Shown piece after piece: positions 30,245 through 35,899 of a stretch of 35,899 nucleotides of DNA. This stretch comes from Sphingobacterium cavernae (lineage in GTDB: Bacteria; Bacteroidota; Bacteroidia; Sphingobacteriales; Sphingobacteriaceae). The position numbers and the translations under genes were made by a program. Below the pieces are notes generated by a model, which was not told where the DNA came from, did not search any database, and worked only from the letters and a program-made list of their open reading frames with translations. Location of the stretch: NCBI RefSeq assembly GCF_008520265.1, contig NZ_VIQM01000047.1, positions 1,512-37,410 on the forward strand. The letters run 5' to 3'. The first letter of the stretch is position 1, and each line of letters begins with the position of its first letter.

Positions 30245-33076
30245 ATGCCTACCCTTCCAAGTCATATTCTTAGAATTATATTTCTCATTACACTTCATAT
30301 TACTGTTACTTGTTTTACAGTTAACGCGCAGAAATTAAAATGGAATATAGAAAGTCCACTTAAAGTAGAAAGAGGGCTAAATACTATTTCATTCAGCTTA
30401 GAGAATTTGGATCAGACCGATTTAAGTGGTCACTTTGAAATTGATCTTCCTAAAGGTTTTACAATCCTTGGGGCAGCAACTATTCAGGCCTCTATCCCAG
30501 GAAAAGCTACACGTTATTTTACATTCCGTGCTCAGGTAAATAACTTAAGCCTTGTATCGGACACTAAGATAAATATACTTCTAAAAGATAAAGAAGGAAA
30601 ACTAGTAAGTCAAAGGACGCTAGATATTAAAATTCCACGTTTTAGAAAAATTACAATTACAGATCAGACTCCACTACAAACTTTTAGGCTTCAAGGAGAT
30701 AGCATACACATTAAGCTAAATATCCAAAATGAAGGTACTGTAGAGGAAAATTTTAAAATCGTACTCTCTAGCCCAAATAGGTATGGAAAGACTGTATTCA
30801 AAGAATTCTCTATGTTTCTTTTACCCGGAACCGATTCTGTTCTAATATACAGTTTTATTGTGGAGCGCTACATGACAAGCCTGAGCCAATACCTAGTTCG
30901 TGTAACGGGAATTAACGATCAAGACGATCCCTTTGGGAACGTACAACTCGCTTTTTACAACCGTAGCTCCAGCAGAGATTTTAATGCTAATGATGCGATG
31001 CGGAATAACCTGTGGCAAACAACAGGCAATAATTTGGAACTTCGAGTTTCAAACATATTCAATCAGCAACAAAACTATAGTATGTATAGCACCGGGGAAT
31101 ACGAAACAAAGACGGGGGCTATTCGCTACGGTGTTAATATGGCAAACTGGCAAGGTTTAGATCGCATATTTGTCACCAATACTTATTTAGAGCTTGAACA
31201 TAACAGGCACCAAATAACTGCAGGTAATCTGCAAGAATCCTTAGAGTCTACCTTCTACGGACGCGGTATGAAATATGCTTTTTTAGATACTGCGAAGGGC
31301 ACTGCCGTAGACTTCGGGGTAAGTGACAATAGCAACGAACTATTAAGTTCTTACCAACCAGGATCAGGTATTCCCCTTACAGCTTTTGCTAGGTTACGCT
31401 TAGGAGAATTAAAAAAGGACCGAAAATTCTATGATGGTCAAGTAATTTTTAATAGAAATACCATAGATACTACAGGATTTTTATTGTGGACTAATTCCTT
31501 TGACATAAGTCCAAAGAAAGAAAAATCTTCAATGGTAGGTTTTGTAGGAGCGGGAACAGCTTTTCATTTAGTACGAAATGATGAGAAGTATCAACAAAAT
31601 GCTATCGCCCTAGGTTGGAAAACCACACAAGAGTGGAATAAAATGAGGTTTTTGATGGACTACTTCTACTCTACACCTTACTATCCAGGAAATAGAAGAG
31701 GCGTGACACAGCTTCAACACCGAGTTAGCTACCCATTGGGCAGATGGCAAGGTGCTGTAGGCTATAACTTTCATGCCTTTACTCCAAAAAGTCTAACATA
31801 CTATTCTTCAAACTTCAAAAATAGACAGCAGCGTCTTGAGGCACAGTTCACTGGCTCTACGCGAAAAGGAAATGCCTTTATTACCTTATCACCGAGCTAT
31901 AATACAGAAAATGCATCTTATAGTTTCTCAAATATACCTTTTGAGCTTAGTAGTAAAAGTTATTTATTACAAACAAATGGGCAATACTTCAGTGCTAATA
32001 GAAAACATAATATAAATATTCTTGCTGAAGGGGGATATATAAATGTTAACAACCCTAATCAAACCGACAACAATAGCTCCGGCGAGATAGCCCTAAGAAT
32101 GGATGCAACCTATGGTTACGGTCAAATTCGTTTTATGGGCGGATTTCAAAAAGGTACGTTCCAATTATATGAATTATTTAATAGCATACTTTATAATACT
32201 AGTCTGAGTACGCAGTATTCATTCGGCGTGCAGGCTAGCGGAGCATTTTTAGGTGATAAGGTAAAATGGAATTTAAATAATACAGGAAGATACAGCAAAC
32301 TTTGGGGGTTTAATGTACTAAATGTTGGTAGCATTGACTACCAATTGAAGAAAACTACACGCATCTCCATGCAGGGGCAGTTTACTTATACTAAGGGTTT
32401 AAGTAATAACCCCTATACATACAATAACGTACAAATGGTTGTAAAACAGCAATTACCTTCTGGAAAAATCATAAATAAAAAGCCTCAGGGAAATGTTAAA
32501 ATGTTTATTTTCTATGATAACAATTATAACGGGGTATATGACCAGGGTGATGCTGTAGCATCAAATTACAATTTAATGTTTGGATCTGTTTCCTTCTCTA
32601 CCAATAATAAAGGTCAGGCTGTTTATAAAAATATTCCTTTTGGCGATTACGTGATTTTTACTCCACCCATCAACAACTATAGCGCTAAATCAAAAGTTGT
32701 AAATGTTGATTCAAAATCAGTTAACGTGCAGGTAGCATTACAACAAGTTTCTACTCTTAACGGAGAAATTATTTTAGAATATAATCCTGCCTTTGATTTA
32801 ACAGTTAATACTAATCTTAGCGGATATAGAGTTCTAGCCGAAGCGAGCGATGGAGTTATTTATACAGCCGAAACTGATGAAACCGGAAAATTCATACTCC
32901 AAGTTCCACGTGGCAAATATATAATTTCGCTCGATAAAAATAGCTTTGCTGAAAATGTTCTCAGTGAGGAAAAATCTATAGAAGTAGAGTTACAAATTGG
33001 AGAAAAATTAAAAATAAAACCCTTTATTTTAAAAGCTAAGAAAAAGAATATTGAAATAAAAAGATTTGGATCTTAA
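30245..33076 (+). CDS. Usher-like outer-membrane beta-barrel protein
   Basis: This 943-residue protein has a signal peptide (about 1-28, TVNAQ). Two Ig-like domains (about 30-150 and 155-240; for example GLNTISFSLENLDQTDLSGHF cut at its end) are followed by about 500 residues of alternating aromatic strands with short turns, a large beta-barrel. Near 749 a B-type repeat-like domain starts (FIFYDNNYNGVYDQGD...IPFGDYVI). A last Ig/carboxypeptidase-regulatory-like domain runs from about 838. Size and plan (periplasmic N-domains, big barrel, two C-domains) parallel FimD/PapC ushers, but I see no FimD sequence motifs. It ends the fibre operon. Usher function is inferred from context. Confidence 0.65.
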   Translation: MPTLPSHILRIIFLITLHITVTCFTVNAQKLKWNIESPLKVERGLNTISFSLENLDQTDLSGHFEIDLPKGFTILGAATIQASIPGKATRYFTFRAQVNNLSLVSDTKINILLKDKEGKLVSQRTLDIKIPRFRKITITDQTPLQTFRLQGDSIHIKLNIQNEGTVEENFKIVLSSPNRYGKTVFKEFSMFLLPGTDSVLIYSFIVERYMTSLSQYLVRVTGINDQDDPFGNVQLAFYNRSSSRDFNANDAMRNNLWQTTGNNLELRVSNIFNQQQNYSMYSTGEYETKTGAIRYGVNMANWQGLDRIFVTNTYLELEHNRHQITAGNLQESLESTFYGRGMKYAFLDTAKGTAVDFGVSDNSNELLSSYQPGSGIPLTAFARLRLGELKKDRKFYDGQVIFNRNTIDTTGFLLWTNSFDISPKKEKSSMVGFVGAGTAFHLVRNDEKYQQNAIALGWKTTQEWNKMRFLMDYFYSTPYYPGNRRGVTQLQHRVSYPLGRWQGAVGYNFHAFTPKSLTYYSSNFKNRQQRLEAQFTGSTRKGNAFITLSPSYNTENASYSFSNIPFELSSKSYLLQTNGQYFSANRKHNINILAEGGYINVNNPNQTDNNSSGEIALRMDATYGYGQIRFMGGFQKGTFQLYELFNSILYNTSLSTQYSFGVQASGAFLGDKVKWNLNNTGRYSKLWGFNVLNVGSIDYQLKKTTRISMQGQFTYTKGLSNNPYTYNNVQMVVKQQLPSGKIINKKPQGNVKMFIFYDNNYNGVYDQGDAVASNYNLMFGSVSFSTNNKGQAVYKNIPFGDYVIFTPPINNYSAKSKVVNVDSKSVNVQVALQQVSTLNGEIILEYNPAFDLTVNTNLSGYRVLAEASDGVIYTAETDETGKFILQVPRGKYIISLDKNSFAENVLSEEKSIEVELQIGEKLKIKPFILKAKKKNIEIKRFGS

Positions 33077-33295
33077 GAAGTAGGTCAAAGATTATAAACT
33101 TTGAAGAAAACTTGAAATGAAGAAAAATTTCATTTATTATACTGATAGAATTCCTTGTTATTGTATACTTTTCCTTTTAAAAAGTGTATATGAATAAAAA
33201 CACTTCAAGACACCTAATTTTCTTAGCTAACCTCATTCAAACAAAGATATAAAAACACAGAGATTAAAATCATTAAGTCATTAATAACTACTAAA

Positions 33296-33328
33296 TAATG
33301 GCCTTAGAATTTAAAACTAAGGCCATTA
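33296..33328. terminator. Bidirectional terminator between fibre and polysaccharide loci
   Basis: A 12-bp perfect stem (TAATGGCCTTAG / CTAAGGCCATTA, arms 33296-33307 and 33317-33328, 9-nt loop) lies between two convergent genes, 37 bp from the end of the BY-kinase gene. Confidence 0.75.
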
Positions 33329-33364
33329 GAATAATATATAATTTGAAAAACTAATTAAATAGGA

Positions 33365-35734
33365 TTACCCTTTAAATCGAGAAGTTAATTTACTCCAGAA
33401 ACTTTTCTCCTTCAAGTTATCCCCATAACCGTATCCATAACCATAGCCATAACCATAACCACGTTTAAAGTCAACGTCGTTAATTACAACAGCCATATTA
33501 TTAAGCTTACGTTGATAGAATAATTCTTTAGGCACATTTAATAAACGTTTATCCAGATAATTTGCACGGGCCACATAAATTGTCAAATCGGCATGTTCCG
33601 CTATTAGTATAGTATCTGTTACTAAACTTACTGGAGCAGTATCAACAATCACAAAATCATAATTTTCTCGACCATAATCTACTATATCTGAAAAATGACC
33701 ATTCATTAAAAGTTCAGCTGGATTAGGAGCTATATATCCTGAATATATGATATCAAAATCATAAGGAGCTGGCTTGCGAATAATAATTTGGTCTATCGGC
33801 ATATCAGGATTTATCAAATACTGGGTAATACCGACATTTGTATGTTTCAAATGAGATAAACCTAAATAGTCTAATACTTTAGGGGATCTAATATCTGCGC
33901 CAAGGAGTAACACTTTCTTTCCAGACATCGCTAGAATTTTAGCAAGATTGGTTGCTATAAAAGATTTACCTTCACCTGAAGTAGTTGAAGTAACATAAAT
34001 TACCACACTTTCTCCCTTCTTCTTTGTTAACATAAAAGAAATGTTTGTACGCAGAATACGGATTGCTTCTGCTAAAGAAGAACGATCATTCTCTTTAATA
34101 ATTGGATATTCGGAGGTTGGAATTTCTCCCAGTATAGGTGCAGGAAATTGATCCTCAATATCACGTCTTGAGTGTATTTTATTATCTAATAAAAATTTAA
34201 TATAGAGGATAATAAATGGGATAATAAATCCTAAAATTAGAGCACCCAGTAAAATAATTGATTTTTTAGGTGCTACAGGAATAGATGAACCATATGCCTC
34301 ATCAATAATTTTAAGATTTGCTGGGGTTGCAGCAGCTTTAATTTCAGTCTCTTCACGCTTTTGTAATAGGAATAAATATAGAGCTTCAAAAATTTGCTGT
34401 TGACGTGATATGTCCTTGTAATCTCTTTCTTGATTTGGCAATTGTCCTAATTTGCCTGAGTACTTACTTGTTTGAGCTTGTATAATATTAACATTCGTTG
34501 ACAACACATTTCTATAATTATTTAATGACGTGTTTAAGTTAGCTTTAATATCACGGATGTTTTTATCAAGATTCTGTACTATTGGATTGTCTGGAGTAGC
34601 TGATTTAAGTAAATCTTCACGTTCTAAAATCAAATCATTATAGGACTTTACTGTGGCTTCAATAGATGGATCATTAAGTCCAATATTTGATGGTAATAGA
34701 CCTCCTTCATCAGTCACTGTTTCACGCATCATATCAGCTAATCTCAGCTGTGTTTGATACTCTACAAGCTTTCGCTCATTTTCAGTAGCAGATTGCATAT
34801 ACATCTGAACCTCTGAGCTCATATCTACTAAATTATTTCGATCCTTATAATCAGCTACACGCGAATCAGATGATGATAAATCCCTAGTAATAAGAGCCAA
34901 TCTATTATTTATAAAATCAGATGTCGCTCTTGTAACTTTAATTTTATCTTCAGCAGCATCAATATCGTATTGTTGCACCAAAGAATTTAAAATCAATGAT
35001 GCCTTATCACGATTAGAGTGATTAATCGAGAAATTTACTATAAAAGATTGCTTTTCTTTGTTTGGAGTAACCTGAATATCGTTCAATAAATTATCAATAA
35101 CCTTTTGAATAGGATCAACATTTATCACCATGTTATTCTCCAATTTATGCGAAGCATTAGGAACAAGCATTACTGCTCCAATGGGTGTAAGAAATTTCTT
35201 CCCAAAAGTATAATTCTCAATAACTTGATGGTTATCACTTAACTTTAGTTTTCCTTCACTTATTTCAACCTTTAATTCATACGAAACACTATCAACATTC
35301 TTATTATTGGGATCTAATAATACAATTTTTATCGGAGATTGCTTTTCTAATAGTTCAGAACTTTTAACTTTCCCTTTCGATTTATATGTAATATTAAGTT
35401 TATTCGTTTCGATTACTTTTCTTAGTATCCTTCTTGACTTTATTACATCAATTTGATCGGAAACAAAAGCCGATGTCTGACTGCCCCCGCTTGCTAGAGA
35501 AGCGAGTTCTGATAATCCAGCTAAATCTCCGGAAGCTTGTTTCTCGTCCTGTAATAAGATTTTAGCATCAGTTTTATAAATTTTTTCGGCATAGCGTAAA
35601 TATATGACTGATATAACAACGCAAACTATAATGGAAAACAAAAACCATTTCCAAAAATAAGCGTACTGTTCAAAAAGTTGTCTTAAATTTAAATCCGATT
35701 CTTCTTGAATTGGTTGTTGTGATTCGTTGCTCAT
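33365..35734 (-). CDS. Wzc-type tyrosine autokinase / chain-length regulator
   Basis: This 789-residue inner-membrane BY-kinase controls export and length of capsule or exopolysaccharide. The Wzz domain runs between two membrane segments (about 28-46 and about 500-520) with a long periplasmic coiled coil. The cytoplasmic kinase holds Walker A TSGEGKS (Lys590), Walker A' LLLGADIRSP (Asp614) and Walker B FVIVDTAP (Asp698). The C-terminal Tyr cluster is GYGYGYGYGYGYG (about 759-771), the substrate of autophosphorylation. It follows the Wza-type gene by 9 bp, as in Wza-Wzc operons. The tail is coded by a near-perfect 6-bp repeat. Confidence 0.94.
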   Translation of the reverse strand: MSNESQQPIQEESDLNLRQLFEQYAYFWKWFLFSIIVCVVISVIYLRYAEKIYKTDAKILLQDEKQASGDLAGLSELASLASGGSQTSAFVSDQIDVIKSRRILRKVIETNKLNITYKSKGKVKSSELLEKQSPIKIVLLDPNNKNVDSVSYELKVEISEGKLKLSDNHQVIENYTFGKKFLTPIGAVMLVPNASHKLENNMVINVDPIQKVIDNLLNDIQVTPNKEKQSFIVNFSINHSNRDKASLILNSLVQQYDIDAAEDKIKVTRATSDFINNRLALITRDLSSSDSRVADYKDRNNLVDMSSEVQMYMQSATENERKLVEYQTQLRLADMMRETVTDEGGLLPSNIGLNDPSIEATVKSYNDLILEREDLLKSATPDNPIVQNLDKNIRDIKANLNTSLNNYRNVLSTNVNIIQAQTSKYSGKLGQLPNQERDYKDISRQQQIFEALYLFLLQKREETEIKAAATPANLKIIDEAYGSSIPVAPKKSIILLGALILGFIIPFIILYIKFLLDNKIHSRRDIEDQFPAPILGEIPTSEYPIIKENDRSSLAEAIRILRTNISFMLTKKKGESVVIYVTSTTSGEGKSFIATNLAKILAMSGKKVLLLGADIRSPKVLDYLGLSHLKHTNVGITQYLINPDMPIDQIIIRKPAPYDFDIIYSGYIAPNPAELLMNGHFSDIVDYGRENYDFVIVDTAPVSLVTDTILIAEHADLTIYVARANYLDKRLLNVPKELFYQRKLNNMAVVINDVDFKRGYGYGYGYGYGYGDNLKEKSFWSKLTSRFKG

Positions 35735-35743
35735 TTAAAATAT

Positions 35744-35899
35744 TTAATTACGTACGAAAATAGCTATTAAACCAATAATTACACTTGACACGGAAACAAA
35801 GATGGAAGTATTCTGCGTATATTTCGATGATTGTACACGAGCGCCATTAGGCTCTACATATATTACATCATTTTGTGCCAAATAATAAACTGGTGAATT
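35744..35899 (-). CDS. Wza-type polysaccharide export protein, C-terminal end
   Basis: The last 51 residues of a protein that begins outside the window. The frame reads NSPVYYLAQNDVIYVEPNGA near the edge, then a terminal hydrophobic segment FVSVSSVIIGLIAIFVRN. VYYLxxNDVIYVEP is the typical end of the bacteroidete polysaccharide export (Wza/SLBB) family, whose C-terminus carries a membrane helix. With the Wzc-type kinase it forms the export unit of a polysaccharide locus that continues beyond the window. Confidence 0.88.
   Translation of the reverse strand, partial: NSPVYYLAQNDVIYVEPNGARVQSSKYTQNTSIFVSVSSVIIGLIAIFVRN

Noticed and set aside
28371..33076. Type IX secretion (PorSS) or Mfa/Fim-type pilus components
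   Set aside because: No Por secretion C-terminal domain, no lipoprotein subunits and no gingipain-type cleavage region are visible. The chaperone and barrel point to a different route.

Overview
The window is AT-rich chromosomal DNA from a member of the Bacteroidota, most likely a Sphingobacterium- or Pedobacter-like species of the Sphingobacteriaceae. The evidence is a SusC/SusD pair with an ECF sigma factor and FecR anti-sigma factor, a BACON-domain lipoprotein, DUF2490, a bacteroidete-type BY-kinase with a Gly-Tyr tail, TAnnTTTG promoter elements and A-rich leaders without Shine-Dalgarno sequences. The species assignment is inferred from gene content only. I saw no rRNA, tRNA or CRISPR array.

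Layout. 1-2.2 kb: the 3' part of an IS4-family transposase, a DUF2490 gene, a decayed ISL3 transposase and a 40-bp perfect palindrome. 2.6-4.2 kb: an AbiE-type toxin/antitoxin pair with two matching inverted repeats in its promoter. 4.3-6.9 kb: a degenerate copy of the end of a phosphodiester glycosidase gene, a glutathione peroxidase, and an ohrR-ohr-nitroreductase peroxide-response operon. 7.3-8.5 kb: a truncated IS21 element with its repeated end sites, and a scrap that looks like a type I restriction specificity subunit (HsdS). 8.7-9.8 kb: the mobile mystery protein A/B pair (helix-turn-helix plus Fic).

9.9-21.9 kb (minus strand): a complete SusCD-type nutrient-acquisition locus. Its order is ECF sigma, FecR, SusC (with STN signalling domain), SusD, secreted sugar isomerase/epimerase-like TIM barrel, BACON plus beta-helix lipoprotein, secreted DUF218 protein, and DUF2233 phosphodiester glycosidase lipoprotein. 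The gene set suggests scavenging of a phosphodiester-containing glycan; the substrate is an inference.

22.5-25.6 kb: an orphan receiver protein, a fused remnant of an IS4 N-terminus and an IS3 C-terminus, an AraC-type regulator and an IS66 remnant. 25.7-33.1 kb: the most interesting region. It holds three small secreted paralogues with an alternating beta-strand N-terminus, a PapD-like periplasmic chaperone, a two-domain protein whose C-terminal half resembles the small paralogues, and a 943-residue outer-membrane beta-barrel. I interpret this as a bacteroidete chaperone-usher-like surface-fibre system with pilins, chaperone, tip and usher analogue. 33.3-35.9 kb (minus strand): a Wzc-type BY-kinase and the end of a Wza-type export protein, the edge of an exopolysaccharide locus.
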